In this document: one piece after another, positions 39,992 to 52,513 of the stretch
Numbering within the stretch: position 1 is the first letter of the stretch
Layout: each line of letters opens with the position of its first letter
Source: Deuterostichococcus epilithicus
Taxonomy: Eukaryota > Chlorophyta > Trebouxiophyceae > Prasiolales > Stichococcaceae
Reading direction: 5' to 3'
Assembly: GCA_033439295.1 (NCBI GenBank)
Contig: JAVTLE010000017.1
Coordinates: 930,001-994,000 of the forward strand
Length of the DNA stretch: 64,000 nt
Translations under genes and position numbers: made by a program
Notes under the pieces: generated by a model
Database searches by the model: none
Told to the model about the DNA's origin: nothing
The model's input: the letters and a program-made list of their open reading frames with translations, nothing else

Positions 39992-40689
39992 GGGCGCCGG
40001 CTTTCTCGGGTGAGGACCTGGGCCGGTGCCCAGTTGCGATGCCATTCTGCAACGAACGATATGGTAACAAGCAGATGCCACACAGACATGTCCTAGTATG
40101 CCATACGGTAGCAATGCTAGAGAACTGATTAGCAGTGTCGATGTGGTCAGCATCACCACGCAGCCTTGAGCCACTGCATGCACTGACATGACAGAGCCAT
40201 ATGAGAATGAGGCGCAGCAGTGAATGTTCATAATAATGATATGAAGGGCATTTGATATTTGCTCGGACCGCAGCGTGCTCAGGGCCCGTGCGTTCGGTGT
40301 GCAGAGGACCAATGATACTTTACCTATAGAGAATGTTGCTGTTGCCAGCCCTGCTTGCGCCGTCAATCATTAATATCATGGCCAAAGACCACCATGTTTT
40401 AGAGTATCTATTGGTACATCAGATATTCTCACCCGCTGTGATGTCGCTCAACAACATCTTTACATTCAATGAGCAGTGGCCAGCCGGGTGTCGCCGCTGT
40501 GGCAAAACCTGTGACGGCGACACCGAAGCTGGCCGAGTGGCGTTGGTCGCCCGCCACCACGTGGCTGCTGGCCATAATTGCATCATTCTGCTGGGTGTGG
40601 TGACCAGCTGGAGTTTGAGGGATCAAATCGTCGCATGGCGCAGCGGTCTTTGTGTGACGGGGAGGATAGGAAGCGTCAGATGGGGTGGT
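39992..40689. other. convergent intergenic region, CBM1-type gene / H2A
   Basis: About 0.7 kb, richer in A/T than average around 40,030-40,460. No coding sequence is recognised. The H2A stem-loop marks its right edge. Confidence 0.5.
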
Positions 40690-40705
40690 GGTGTTCAGAA
40701 ACACC
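40690..40705 (-). terminator. histone-type 3' stem-loop of H2A
   Basis: mRNA strand GGUGUU-UCUG-AACACC, followed by ACCACC. It lies 47 bases after the H2A stop. Confidence 0.88.
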
Positions 40706-40752
40706 AGTGGGTGGGGTGCGGCAGCTCAACAGAGCATGGCGCTGTCGCTGCT

Positions 40753-41499
40753 TCAGGCGACCTCCTTCTTGGCGGACTTCTTGGGCAGCAGCACGCTGTG
40801 GATGTTGGGCAGCACACCGCCGGCGGCAATGGTCACGGTGCCGAGCAGCTTGGACAGCTCCTCATCGTTGCGCACCGCCAGCTGAATGTGGCGCGGCACA
40901 ATGCGCGTCTTCTTGTTGTCGCGGGCGGCGTTGCCGGCCAGCTCCAACACCTCAGCTGCAAAGGGACACACGACAAAAGAGGTCATGCAAATGCCGCTGG
41001 AGCACGTCAAAGTGGGCGCATTGCAGTGTGAGCAAGCAAGAATGCATTCAAAAAAACGCAACAAGGCGGGGCGTGCATGCTGGACAATTGGCCTTGCGGA
41101 CGCTGCTCTGTAGGCACAGCACGCTGCTGCGCTGGAGGCTCACCGGCGAGGTACTCCAGCACGGCGGCCAGGTACACCGGGGCACCGGCTCCCACGCGGG
41201 TGGCGTACTTGCCCTTCTTCAGGTACCTACAGTCAGAAGTGCACGGTGAGCTTCACGTGGGCAAAGCACGCCAGCATGGTGTTCGAGCTGCTCGTTGATG
41301 CTGCCATACATGTGCCAACTGCATCGTACAGACCTGCCTCCACGGCAAGGAGGCACAACAGGCCTGCAACAGACTCAGCATGCAGTACCGAGGAGAAGCA
41401 GACGCACCGAGCGACACGGCCGACGGGGAACTGCAGGCCGGCCTTGGAGCTCTGGCTGACCGACTTCTTGGCGGTCTTTCCCTTGCCACGGCCCGACAT
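40753..41499 (-). CDS. histone H2A
   Basis: Core histone that pairs with H2B in the nucleosome. Three exons, 41499-41408, 41226-41144 and 40955-40753, agree in phase and give 125 residues. N-terminus [20 protein letters not shown]; histone-fold segments [20 protein letters not shown] and [20 protein letters not shown]; then [20 protein letters not shown] and [18 protein letters not shown]. There is no SQ(E/D)Φ end as in H2A.X and no H2A.Z features, so it is canonical H2A. Divergent from H2B, with 624 bases between the start codons. Two introns are unusual for a stem-loop-type histone gene outside green algae. Confidence 0.97.
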
Positions 41500-42123
41500 G
41501 ATTGCTTGAGTGTTGAGGAGCTGTAGGAGGTAGGAGAAGACTGGAGGAGGCCAGAGGACAAAGCGCGAGTGCTCTGCGTGACACGCGAGCGATGACTTTG
41601 TATCGGCAGGACTGGCTCAGATGTAGGTTCTCGTTTGGAGCGGGAATCAGAGCACAAAAGCGGGTGTCGCAACGCAGTGCCAGCATCGAGGTTCCCCTTC
41701 GAGCGAGAACTTGAACTGCAGCGCGAGCTCGCTCAGCCATACGCCGATACGCGAGCCTTTCTCATCTGCTACCTTACTGACCCGCTCCCAGCACTCTCAC
41801 AACCCGTCACAGCAGGTGAGCAGCCTAGCTACACAGCGACAAGCAGCGATGTCAGCAGTCCAATCTACCAGTGTCGCTCTTGCACGGGATGGGCTCTTGC
41901 CTGGGCGCAGAGCAGGGCCATGTCGTGCAGTTTTGCCAGCGCTGGAGTCAGCTGCACGCTGGCGTCCTGGTTGCCGTGCTAGCTTTCTGGCCCCTCGGTG
42001 TAGCAGCTGCCAGAAGGATGCTGCTGCGAGGCTCAGGCCGTGCACATCCGCCGTTGGTAACAGGCAAGCTGCAGCTTGTCTGCACGTGTTGACGCCCGCG
42101 CCCTCACCGTGGTGCAGGACACC
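41500..42123. promoter_or_regulatory. bidirectional H2A/H2B promoter region
   Basis: 624 bases between divergent histone start codons. It must serve both genes and presumably coordinates S-phase expression. I could not identify a motif shared convincingly with the H3/H4 region. Confidence 0.6.
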
Positions 42124-42642
42124 ATGGCGCCAAAGTCCGCCGACAAGAAGCCCGCCGCCGCCAAGGCGGTGGCGCCCAAGGGCAAGGGCTCCAAGAAGGG
42201 CAAGAAGAAGTCCGTGGAGTCCTGGAAGATCTACATCTACAAGGTTGGTTTCATGCTGACATGCGCAGGACCTAGCGGCTTGGTTGGCGGCGCATGTTAG
42301 CGGTGCACTGTGGCGTGGTGACCATGTGTCCGTGGCGTCGCTGAGGCATGCCCCCAATACTCTGGTTGTTGACTCGTTTGTTTCTGTGCAAAACAGGTGC
42401 TGAAGCAGGTGCACCCGGACACGGGCATCAGCTCTAAGGCCATCTCCATCCTCAACTCGTTCATCCAGGACCAGTTTGAGAAGATCGCAACGGAGGCGGC
42501 CAAGCTGGCGCGCTACTCCAAGAAGCCGACTGTGACGTCGCGTGAGATCCAGACCGCCGTGCGCCTCATCCTGCCCGGCGAGCTGGCCAAGCACGCCGTG
42601 TCTGAGGGCACGAAGGCCGTCACCAAGTTCACCTCTGCTTGA
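42124..42642 (+). CDS. histone H2B
   Basis: Core histone. Two exons, 42124-42243 and 42397-42642, join in phase 0 and give 121 residues. The basic tail ([20 protein letters not shown]) is followed by the fold: [40 protein letters not shown], then [20 protein letters not shown] and [11 protein letters not shown]. The intron splits the first helix after YIYK. The C-terminal lysine context for ubiquitination (AVTKFTS) is intact. A stem-loop follows 53 bases after the stop. Confidence 0.97.
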
Positions 42643-42695
42643 ACAAGTGGTCGCTGATACTTGAGCGGTCGCTCGCACAGACCTGCCACCAACCT

Positions 42696-42711
42696 GGTGT
42701 TTTTCAACACC
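42696..42711 (+). terminator. histone-type 3' stem-loop of H2B
   Basis: GGUGUU-UUUC-AACACC followed by ACCACC. The loop is UUUC, within the classical histone loop consensus. Confidence 0.88.
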
Positions 42712-42852
42712 ACCACCAGACTCCTGGCGCTTCTTCTACCAGCCGGTTAAAACCTTGCTAATTTTGCCACTTGAAAACCCATCTGCAGTCGCAGCCTCCA
42801 GGTCACTGGAGGCTGGACCTATAGCACCATCTGTTCAGAGCATGTCAATGTT

Positions 42853-44660
42853 TTACCCGTGAACATAAATACCAAACATCAAGTCTACATCATTGTCCAG
42901 GTCATCTCGGGTCGCATTCCACATGATGCCGGAGACTGTATCCTGGTGCTGCACAGCCGCCTGCTGGCAGGGGCTCAGGCCGAATGTCCCCAGGAGGCTG
43001 ATAGTCTCCAGGCGGGTGAGGCGCGACAACACTGCTGCACCCGAGCTCGAGGCTCTCTGCGCCGCTCAGGACCAGGTGACGCAGCTGCACCATGCAGCTG
43101 AGCGTTGGCGGCAGCTTCGCAATTGCATTGTCTCCCACGTCCAAGAACGTCAAGCGGCTTAGGCAGGGTAGCGGCGGGACTTCGGTCAGGCCATTGTAGT
43201 CCAGCCGCAGGTCCTTGACGGCTGTGCAGCCTGCAGGCGCAGGAAAGCGAGGCCCGTCAACTCGCTGAGTATTCTCCCTTCACAGGAGCATGTTGCTGGC
43301 ACCGGCCGTCACATGCACATACATTGGTGCGCATTCATTCACAGCCACCCACGCACCTGCAAGGTCAGCAAACTGCAGCTTCACGCTTACCTTCCAGCAT
43401 CGGCAGCCATGTATTGTGGTCTTGCTTCATGGACGTCAGGCGCAGCTTGGTCAGGCCCCGCAGCCGGCTGAGCTGCCGCAGTTTGGCCGGCTCCCTGCGG
43501 CAGCAGTGCAGCGTCAGAGCTTCTACAAAGTCGGCGGGCATGATCGCACACTGCGGGACGCGTCCCGAGCTGACTCCCAGCTCCTCCAGTGCTGTCAGCG
43601 ATGTCAATGTCGTCGACAGCGGTCCTTGAGGAGGCTCACGTCATTGCTGTTTAGCAGATGCAGTACCCTGAGCTCTGTCAGGCATCCGACGGCCAGCGTG
43701 GTGACGACATTGACGAGGTGGAGGCAGCTGAGGCACGCCAGGCGGGAGATGCCTTCCGGCAGCCCGCGAAAGTCGAGCACACGCTGTGATTGCCGCACAA
43801 GCACTTCCAAGAAGGCCAGCTGCGTGCGCCGCAGCAGCGCTGCTGGGAGTTGCGCAGGCGCCAGGTCCGTCACTGTGTGGGTGCCGCCCTCAGCTTCGTT
43901 GAAGCCCAAGTCAAATTTCTTGAGCGCCGTCACGCCATCGACCAGGGCGTCAAGGTCGGCCGCGCCGACTGGCGGCCGAATCTCAACCACACACAGCCCC
44001 GTGAGACCCGGGATCAGCAGCGCTTGCGCAAGCGTGCGACTGCTCAGGGTTTTTGCGCCCAGCACCCTTGGTGCAATTTCAGAGACCTCAGAGCTGGTGT
44101 GCCTGTTGCTGCAGTCAGGCAGCGCTGCACTGCAAAGTCCATCTGGGTGCCTGCCTGTGGCCCACAGGCAGAGCAACTGCCGGGCACCTGTGAACAGCGG
44201 GATATGGCGTCAGTGCTGGAGCTGCCGCACCCTGCAAGTGCAGCATCATTGCGGACGAAGCATTGCTTGGGGTGCAGCGTGAATGCTGGCGCATACCAGC
44301 AGAAGCTCCTCTGCAAGTGCGCAGTGGCGCGCCAGCCACGCCAGGGCGTGCAGCCCAGCAATGTTGATGTCAAGACCGCGGTCTGCGTCGGGCTCGATGT
44401 GGGCGTCAAATTCAAGATCACGCCACATGTCGGGCCGGGCAATGACTGCCGCCCAGCGCTGGCATGTGAGCGCCACCGCCGTCAGCCTGTTGACAGCAAT
44501 CGAAGCGATTGGTGTTGTTGCTCTTGTCACATAAAGCAGCGTGAGGGAGTTTGCGCCATGCTGATGCAAGCACTCTGCATGCCGCACAGCTGAGATCTAC
44601 ACTTGGCTCTGATGTCGCCCACAAGCCGAAGGGCTCGCACCAGCAGATCATCGCTCAGGC
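42853..44660 (-). CDS. F-box-like leucine-rich-repeat protein, probably frameshifted
   Basis: Minus strand. The first part has an F-box-like segment (SLSDDLLVRALRLVGDI, then after an intron LTAVALTCQRWAAVIARPDM, WRDLEF). Then come LRR units: PGLTGLCVVEIRPPVGAADL, ISRLACLSCLHLVNVVTTLA, LSRLRGLTKLRLTSMKQDH, VKDLRLDYNGLTEVPPLPC, LSRLTFLDVGDNAIAKLPP. Near 43,035-43,045 the frame must shift by one base to continue into SRLTRLETISLLGTFGLSPC and a plausible end (…DNDVDLMFGIYVHG, stop at 42853). No intron fits there. It is therefore either decaying or affected by a sequence error. It is a head-to-head paralogue of the gene at 45.0-46.9 kb. Such proteins can be substrate receptors of SCF ubiquitin ligases, but no target can be named. 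The exact start is unknown. Confidence 0.55.
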
Positions 44661-45047
44661 TGTCAAAGTGACACTTCGACACGTTTCAAGGGGTGCATGG
44701 GCTGCTGCTTGCGATATGCAAGTACTCCTGCCTTCGCTGCACATACAGCATCAACATGGAAGGCTCTCAGGCAGTGTGACGGATAGCAAGGTAAGCAGAG
44801 GCAGTGCTGACGCAAGCGGCTGCTTGGCTTGATGAGGCGTGCAAAATTTTAGCATGTGGACTCCCTAATCTGAAAGCCTTCAACATGATTGCTCTATGGC
44901 TCTCAGCTGTGAGCATTACCGCCCTAAAATCCGCAGACTTGCAACAACGTCACTTCAGATCTTTCAATAGACTCGTAAATATGCTGTTGGTGGGATGGTG
45001 AGAAGAGAGTGCTCCGCTTCTGCCAACCTGCTCTCGCGGAAAGTGCC
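44661..45047. promoter_or_regulatory. divergent upstream region of the LRR pair
   Basis: It separates two head-to-head F-box/LRR paralogues. Its central part (44,830-44,960) is relatively A/T-rich. No motif is assigned. Confidence 0.35.
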
Positions 45048-46880
45048 ATGAGCGCAGCAAATCCGGGGCATTCATGCAATATCAGCGTCCTGAGCGACGA
45101 CCTGCTGGGCGAGGTCCTGCTTCTTGCTGACCAGCGTGAGAGGTAGACGTCGCTTTCGAAACATGAACCAATGCAATTTGTGCGTGGATGCTGCACTGGC
45201 ATTGCACTTGGATGACCACCGAGAGCCAATCGATCCATTTCCCGCACCAACTGCTTATGCCTCCGCGCAGGCTGACGTCGATAGCCCTGACATGCAAGCG
45301 CTGGGCCGCGATATTGACGCTCAAATGTGTGGTGGCGCATCGAATTCCGTGCTGGCATCCGGTCGCCGGGCACCTACAGCGATGGCGCCGGCCCTGAGGA
45401 ACTTTTCTCGTTGGCCTGGCTGGCACAGCACTGCGCAATGGCCGAACAGGTGCACCTGGAGGTGCGCTGCTTTGCCAGCACATATGCAGCTCCTTTAGGG
45501 ACACATCCACATCCGCTGCGCGTCACCCATGTCAAAAGTGTTTACGCAGGACTTGCCGCAGCCCCAGATCTACGCCAAAGGTGCTGCGAGAACCTGTCGA
45601 TGTGACTATGCTTCTGGACCTGCGCTCCTGGGGCTGCCTTCGCAAAGGTGCACTCCACCGCCCGCTATGCCGCTGACGCCTCGCTGCGGCACGGCCTGCA
45701 GGCGGCGGCCGATGGACAGGCCGCGCCGCCGGCGCTGTGGCGCCTGATCGTGAATGTGGACACGGCAACACGCGTGCGCATTGCCTTCTGCACACTTGGG
45801 CGCATGACGCTGCTGGGGCGTCACCTGACGTCTCTGACGGCCGCTAATATGTACTGGCCAGATGCCGCCCACGAGCTGGAGGTATTGTTTGCCGGGCTGC
45901 CAGCGCTGCACGCTTGTGACCTTGGCTTCTGCAGCCATGGATGGAAGGACCCCTCGGACCGGACGGCGGCGACCGTGTGCGCCTTTCCGGCCTCACTGAA
46001 GTGTTGCACGTAGCTGACCAGCTTGGAGGTCAAGTCGCACTATTGGTACCTGTACATAGGCCTGGACTTTGGCAGCCTGCCAGACGGCGTCGGGGCGCTG
46101 AGGCGCCTGTTGTGCCTCGTCAATGCCGCCATGCAGCCACTGTCGCCAGCTGTCAGTGAGCTGACGGCGCTGACGTCGCTGAAGATCCTGGCGTAAGTGA
46201 CAGTCCTGGGCCCTGGTGACCCGCTACCGGCGGCAGTGACAGCGCTCACGGCGCTGGCACAGCTGCATCTCACAGGCATGGCAGTGTTCCCGCACAACGC
46301 GGCGCTGCGGGGCCTGGAAAGCCTGACGCTGCACCTGGCGGGGCTGACTGCGGACGGCCGGAGCGCGTTGGCCCGGCTGACGCGGCTGACCAAGCTGCGG
46401 GTCACTCGCAGCCAGGCGCTGGCGATGGCGTGGCTGCCGGGCCTGGTGGCCTGCGTCGGGCTGCAGGAGCTGCGGCTCGATGCAAATGACTTGGGCGGCC
46501 TGCCAGAGCTGCCGGCCATGGGAATTCTGACCCTACTGGACCTGAGTCGTTGCCAGCTGATGCAGCTGCCGAAGCAGCTCACACGCATGACGGCCTTGGA
46601 ATGTTTGGACATCATCCAGCAGTTTCGGCCAGCGACGACGGTCATGGGCATGGGCGGCTCTGACATCAGCGTATTAAGATCGCTGCCGCGTCTGAAGGCG
46701 GTAAATCGCGGCCGCTGCGTCGGGCATGTTGACCCCTGGTCGCTGCGGCGTTTGAGGCCAGCCTGTCCTGGAGTGACATGGACGTGGGAGCAGTATGAAG
46801 CGCACATGCCACTGGGGATTGTCAACGACTTTGCGGAGCTGCATCAGTTTGTGCTCTCACGAAGGAAGCGGAGGGGGTGA
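45048..46880 (+). pseudogene. F-box-like LRR gene, disrupted copy
   Basis: Paralogue of the minus-strand LRR gene. Exon 45048-45142 (ISVLSDDLLGEVLLLADQRE) joins in phase to 45271 (RLTSIALTCKRWAAIL). Just after 45,320 the frame breaks and resumes shifted as WWRIEFRAGIRSPG…LAWLAQHCAMAEQ. Further on, one reading frame runs from 45648 to 46880 with two in-frame stops, TAG at 46011-46013 and TAA at 46194-46196. LRR sequence continues across both: LTSLEVKSHYWYLYIGLDFG after the first, LTALAQLHLTGMAVFPHNAA after the second. The last 228 codons are clean (LVACVGLQELRLDANDLGGL, LPAMGILTLLDLSRCQLMQL). Other genes here stop at TAA and TAG, so recoding is unlikely and this is most simply a pseudogene. 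Confidence 0.75.
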
Positions 46881-47342
46881 GCGATAGACTCCAACAGCAG
46901 GGACGTGACACTGCACATGGACGGGGGCTCGAGTGTTGGAGACTTACCGTGTTCTGGCTTGACCGGACACTGCATTGCAATCCGCTAGAATTGATTTAAG
47001 TGGGTACAAGGTTGATTTTCGGGAGCTGCCGTTCACCAACGATGATCTTGCTGGTTTCTAGCATCGTGTATGGATTATTGATACTTGAATCGGAAGCTAC
47101 CGAATTTTGATGCGTAAGAAATGAGAAAGCAGCCCAGAGTTTGCAATGATGCCAAAGGTTGCATCCTGCTGGCGGCAGCCGTAGCATCGGAGCCATGCCA
47201 CTTGGCAGTGGACAGGAGCATGAGAGCGGCATGCAGATGCGCGCCCGCGTTCTGCCTGCCGCAGTTGGTGTTCGCAGGAGCTTCCCGAGGAATCATGCAA
47301 ACTCGGGAAAAAGGTCAAGCATTCCAGCGCAGAGGGTGTGGT
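46881..47342. other. convergent intergenic region, LRR pseudogene / H3
   Basis: It includes a modest A/T-rich stretch at 46,980-47,130. No gene or repeat is supported. The H3 stem-loop marks its right edge. Confidence 0.5.
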
Positions 47343-47358
47343 GGTGTTTAGAAACACC
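47343..47358 (-). terminator. histone-type 3' stem-loop of H3
   Basis: mRNA strand GGUGUU-UCUA-AACACC, followed by ACCACAC. It lies 31 bases after the stop. Confidence 0.88.
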
Positions 47359-47389
47359 AGTGATTGTGGGTCAAGGCGCAGCGGCAAGC

Positions 47390-49148
<1,759 letters not shown>

Positions 49149-49187
49149 CCGTGAACCAGCCTTGCAGCCAGCCAACAAACCTCCACT

Positions 49188-49203
49188 GGTGTTTCTAAAC
49201 ACC
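49188..49203 (+). terminator. histone-type 3' stem-loop of H4
   Basis: GGUGUU-UCUA-AACACC followed by ACCAGA. Identical in stem and loop to the H3 element. Confidence 0.9.
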
Positions 49204-49556
49204 ACCAGATTCAACGATGCTTCACATTGGTGCATTTGAACCAGCAGGTTCGAATCATCGCAATTGATCACTACCGTACTGGCCTACGGTCCTGTTGATC
49301 AGTATCATGCCGACATGAGGCCTCCCACGCCAATACTCGGAGCCGCCTCGCTCACAACAACAGGAGCTGGTGCCGCTTCGACGTCGTCAACCTTTAAAGC
49401 TGCCACGGCGTCGGTTGCAGTGTCACCGTTTCCGGCTTGGTGTGCTTGTGCGGCAATTACAGCTTGGTCTGCTTCCTTGGGTGCGACGCCCTGCACGCAG
49501 AAAGTACTGCTACTGCTGAAAGATGCACGCACGTGAGTCAATGTTGCCATCCCTAT
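49204..49556. other. spacer with a possible tail of the first membrane-protein gene
   Basis: On the minus strand, 49550-49305 is open and Ala/Val-rich (DAVAALKVDDVEAAPAPVVV), compositionally like the C-terminal tail of the third paralogue (VAAVEATTLNVGAADDEVAP). It may be the original tail of the 49.6-50.2 kb gene, separated from it by a frameshift and stop. Confidence 0.5.
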
Positions 49557-50240
49557 TCAATCAAAGTCATGCAGCACTGCGCATGCTGCCGAAGTGCTCC
49601 AAGACCCAGAAATAGCAACGCAGTACACCACTTTCTGAAATCGCACCTTGTCGCTCTCGACCCAGATCCTGCGGTATGTCTGAACGGCCGCGACCAACAA
49701 CACGTCCCCTACCAGGTGCATGGCGACGCTGATCCAGCGTGCGGGGCTGTCCCGCAAGTAAACCCAAGGCGCAAGTGCAAATATGCCTACGAAGCCGAGC
49801 AGGCTGGTGTACCAGGCTGCTTTTGTGAGGAAGGCTAAAAACCTCCACTTGTAGCTTGCAATGATCGCCTTCGCGCCGTCGATGCCACCCTCCCTCAGGA
49901 CCTGGCGCTGCAGCTGGATGACAACTAACAGCTGCATCGTGTAGCCCAGCGTCGCAAGAATGCTGAAAAGGGAAGTCAATCCGCATATGACATGCAGAGC
50001 CTCGTCGGCCCTGTTCTCGGTGCTTTCACCGCGGGTCGCCAAGATGGCACCGAAGGGCAGGCCCGCGAACAGTGCCGTCACGATGCAAATCGAACTGGCA
50101 GCCTCCTTGCCGCTTGTCAGCTGGGCATTGAATGCCTTGACGGCTTTCGCCATCTCATCTGGCGTCAGCTGGCGGGCCTGTGAGCGGGATTTATGGGCCT
50201 TGAAGCACCGGGAAATCAATGCCCTGATGCGCTGATCCAT
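49557..50240 (-). CDS. four-helix membrane protein, tandem copy 1
   Basis: Unknown family. Single exon, 227 residues, start MDQRIRALISRCFKAHKSRS. Four hydrophobic segments: SICIVTALFAGLPFGAILAT; ALHVICGLTSLFSILATLGY continuing into TMQLLVVIQL; AWYTSLLGFVGIFALAPWVY; WISVAMHLVGDVLLVAAVQT. They lie after a basic N-terminus and are separated by a cytosolic-type loop of about 35 residues. Two further copies follow upstream on the same strand. Compared with copy 3 the last ~15 residues are read in a different frame and stop early, so this copy may be truncated. Lack of introns in an intron-rich region suggests retroposition or an unusual gene class. Shares an upstream block with copies 2 and 3. Confidence 0.65.
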   Translation of the reverse strand: MDQRIRALISRCFKAHKSRSQARQLTPDEMAKAVKAFNAQLTSGKEAASSICIVTALFAGLPFGAILATRGESTENRADEALHVICGLTSLFSILATLGYTMQLLVVIQLQRQVLREGGIDGAKAIIASYKWRFLAFLTKAAWYTSLLGFVGIFALAPWVYLRDSPARWISVAMHLVGDVLLVAAVQTYRRIWVESDKVRFQKVVYCVAISGSWSTSAACAVLHDFD

Positions 50241-50330
50241 GCTGCACCGGCAATGTGACACGCCGGAAAATGGAAAATATCGGGCACACATCCTGCTCGT
50301 CAACCACGTGATGCATCACATGATACTCTA
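50241..50330 (-). promoter_or_regulatory. conserved upstream block with G-box, copy 1
   Basis: The block immediately 5' of the start is shared with copy 3 (53,456-53,575): TGACACGCCGG, CGGGCACACA, CGCTCGTC-like, then CACGTG (50305-50310) and ATGCATCACATGATAC. Copy 2 keeps ATGATAC and part of the rest. CACGTG is the palindromic G-box/E-box core bound by bZIP and bHLH factors. Confidence 0.55.
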
Positions 50331-50582
50331 TCTGCACTTAGTAAGGCCAATTCAGGCGAACTTAGTTTCCCCTGCCCACTCTGCTGCATACAACTGCGCA
50401 TCCATAAGGCATGGAGGAGCATTGTCACAAACAGCGAAGCAAGATGCGGATGGCGCCGGCGGCAATGCAACCAAGCTCTCTAGAGCCTCTGAGGCGGCGC
50501 CTGCGAACTACAAAAGTTCGGCCTGAGTGCCAATGGCGGCGTCAAACGGCATTCCTGACTTCTCACGTCTAGACACCACGCA

Positions 50583-51190
50583 CAGATCCCAGCGACGGAA
50601 CGATCGTCAAAGAGAGGGATAGAGTTTAGAGGGAACAGTCACAAGTGCATAACGAACCTCCTGCGTGACGGGCGGGCTGTGGCCCCTCGACCTCAAAGGT
50701 CAGCAATATTCCCGGTTGGCCAAGGACTTCTTTAAGTTCATCTTAGTGCGAGTACATATATAAAGGCGTGACACTGCAGCTGGGAAGCAAACGGCGCTCA
50801 CTGGTGAGCGTGCGCCACCTCCGGCAATGCTCGTCCAGCGAGGCGCCGGCGGGCGGGGCGGGGGCGTCCGGTGCGACCATGGCGGTGGCAGAGCGGCGCA
50901 GCTGGCTATAGTGCGCTTCCAGCGGCGGATAGGTCTATGCAGCGCAGCAGACCATGTACCAGCCGGGGCTGCGACTGCCGCCGCAGGGAGCGTCGGGCGG
51001 GTGCTTTTGGCCGCACCACTCATGCAGGCCCCGGCATCAGATGTTTAAACCGGGACATGCCGCCGCAGGCGGCCTCCCGCCATCCGCTCATGCGCCGACC
51101 AGCTTGGCGGCGGCAGCGTTCGCCGCTTCGTTGGCTGCAACGCCAACCCATTTGAGAGAGGTTGCTTCGCCGGCTGCCATGCCACCATTC
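50583..51190. repeat. segmental duplication, copy A (includes TPP 3'-end fragment)
   Basis: It matches 53,900-54,400 in order and orientation: CAGATCCCAGCGACGGA, CCCCTCGACCTCAAAGGT, AGCAATATTCCCGG…TGGCCAAGGACTTCT, GTGCGAGTACA(T/G)ATATAAA, GTGACACTGCAGCT, CACCTCC(G/A)GCAATGCTCGTCCAG, GGGCGTCCGGTGCGA. Its right end (about 51,095-51,190, AGCTTGGCGGCGGCAGCGTTCGCCGC) corresponds to the end of the phosphatase coding sequence at 54,345, so the copied unit carried the 3' end of that gene. The fragment has no coding potential of its own. Confidence 0.85.
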
Positions 51191-51504
51191 ATATTCTGGC
51201 GGACGCTTCTTTGGCTGTCACGCCACCTTGTGGAGCTGCCGCTTCATCAGCTGAGGCACCAGCAACTCTAGAGAGCTGTCGGTTATTTGGTTGCGGTGTC
51301 AACACTTGAAGCTGGAACTTCGTTGGCTTGGTCACCCTGCACGATGGAGAATGAGTCTAGTCCTGAATGCTACACGATGTTCATGAACCAGATCTGCGCT
51401 GCCAACTCTTTTCAGCCCACGCACAGCCATGCAGGGGTCGTGCGCGCCTGCTGCCGAACTAGCTGCAACCATTTTCGGAACAGACTGCATCTGAGCTCGG
51501 ACCT
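51191..51504. other. spacer downstream of the truncated membrane-protein copy
   Basis: It shows weak similarity to the Ala-rich tail region of the membrane-protein family on the minus strand. No intact gene is seen. Confidence 0.4.
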
Positions 51505-52193
51505 TTAGGGTGTCAGCACAGGTCTGCGAGTACGGTTCATTAGGGAAACGTCAGCATCAATGTTGCCATCACGTTTGCACCCGCCATGCAGGCATGCAGC
51601 GAATGCGCATGGTCCTGCCAAAGTAACTGCATATCTTTGCATCTGTACTCGCAAGTTTTGGGTGTCGGACCAGATCTGCAAGTACATCGAATTGGCCAGG
51701 ACCAGGACCGCATCCCCCACCAGGTGGATAGCGACGCTGATCCAGCGCGCGGCGCTGTCCGCCAGGGCGCAAGCGTGCCAATGGCTGCGAAGCCGAGCAG
51801 GCCGATGTAACAACTTTCTTCTTTACGGATTGCCAGGAACCGCCTGTTAAAACCCCGCAAGATCGCTGTTGCGTTCGCGAGGGCGCAATTCGCTGGCTCT
51901 CTTCTGACCTCGCAATTGCGCTGTACGTAGCTGAATGGTCGACATCAGCATCTCAGTGTACCTCGAGGTCGCAAGGATGGAGAAAAGGGAAGTGATTTCG
52001 CATATAACATGCAGGGCCTTGTCGGCCCCGCTTCGCGTGCTGTCACTGCAGGTCGCCAAGAACCCAAGATCGCAGCGAAGGGCAGGCCCGCAAACCGTGC
52101 CGTCATGACGCAGGTCGAGCTGACAACCTGCTTTCTGCCTTCCAGAAAGTCCACTAAACCTGCTATCAGGTTCTCTGGCGTTGGCTGGGCCAT
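51505..52193 (-). pseudogene. four-helix membrane protein, tandem copy 2, broken
   Basis: Homology to copies 1 and 3 runs the full length but in three frames. It begins MAQPTPENLIAGLVDFLEGR and CVMTARFAGLPFAAILGS, shifts into ADKALHVICEITSLFSILAT, shifts again around the third helix (YIGLLGFAAIGTLAPW) and resumes as SAARWISVAIHLVGDAVLVL. At least two indels disrupt it, so no four-helix product can be made. Confidence 0.8.
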
Positions 52194-52513
52194 GATGCAC
52201 CGGCAAAATGAGGCACAAATGCTCCTAGCGACCAACTGAACCTCACCTCATTATGCATAACATGATACTCAATCTGTCATCACTCGCAGTTCGCACAAGG
52301 CATGGAGGAGTGCCATCACAGACACAAGCTGCGGATAGACACAAAGGCAGACAAAACGACTTTGTTAAGGCGCGGCACAAGTGGTGCTGAGTGGTGCCAG
52401 CGGCGATGTGTGCACCATGTAGATTTCAGGGCAAAGACTACGTAGATATCGACACGCGGGTTCGAGTTATCTCTTCTCAATCTCAATCTAGATACTTTGG
52501 TCTTCATCCAGCT
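52194..52513. other. spacer between membrane-protein copies 2 and 3
   Basis: It holds the degraded upstream block of copy 2 (CACCGGCAAAATGAGGCACA, ATGCATAACATGATACTC) and the 3' end of copy 3. No other feature is seen. Confidence 0.45.

Noticed and set aside
46011-46196. Reassigned UAG/UAA codons, suggested by LRR sequence running through both stops
   Set aside because: H1 and the CsbD-like gene end at TAA, and the TOG and LEA-like genes end at TAG, all at sensible C-termini. A pseudogene is simpler.
49244-49262. GGTTCGAATC resembling a tRNA T-loop
   Set aside because: No acceptor stem, D-arm or anticodon arm can be drawn around it.
50745-50765. TATA-like GTACATATATAAA (and its copy at 54049) as a promoter of a new + strand gene
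   Set aside because: Nothing coding and conserved between the two copies follows on the + strand. It probably lies in the phosphatase 3' region and was duplicated with it.
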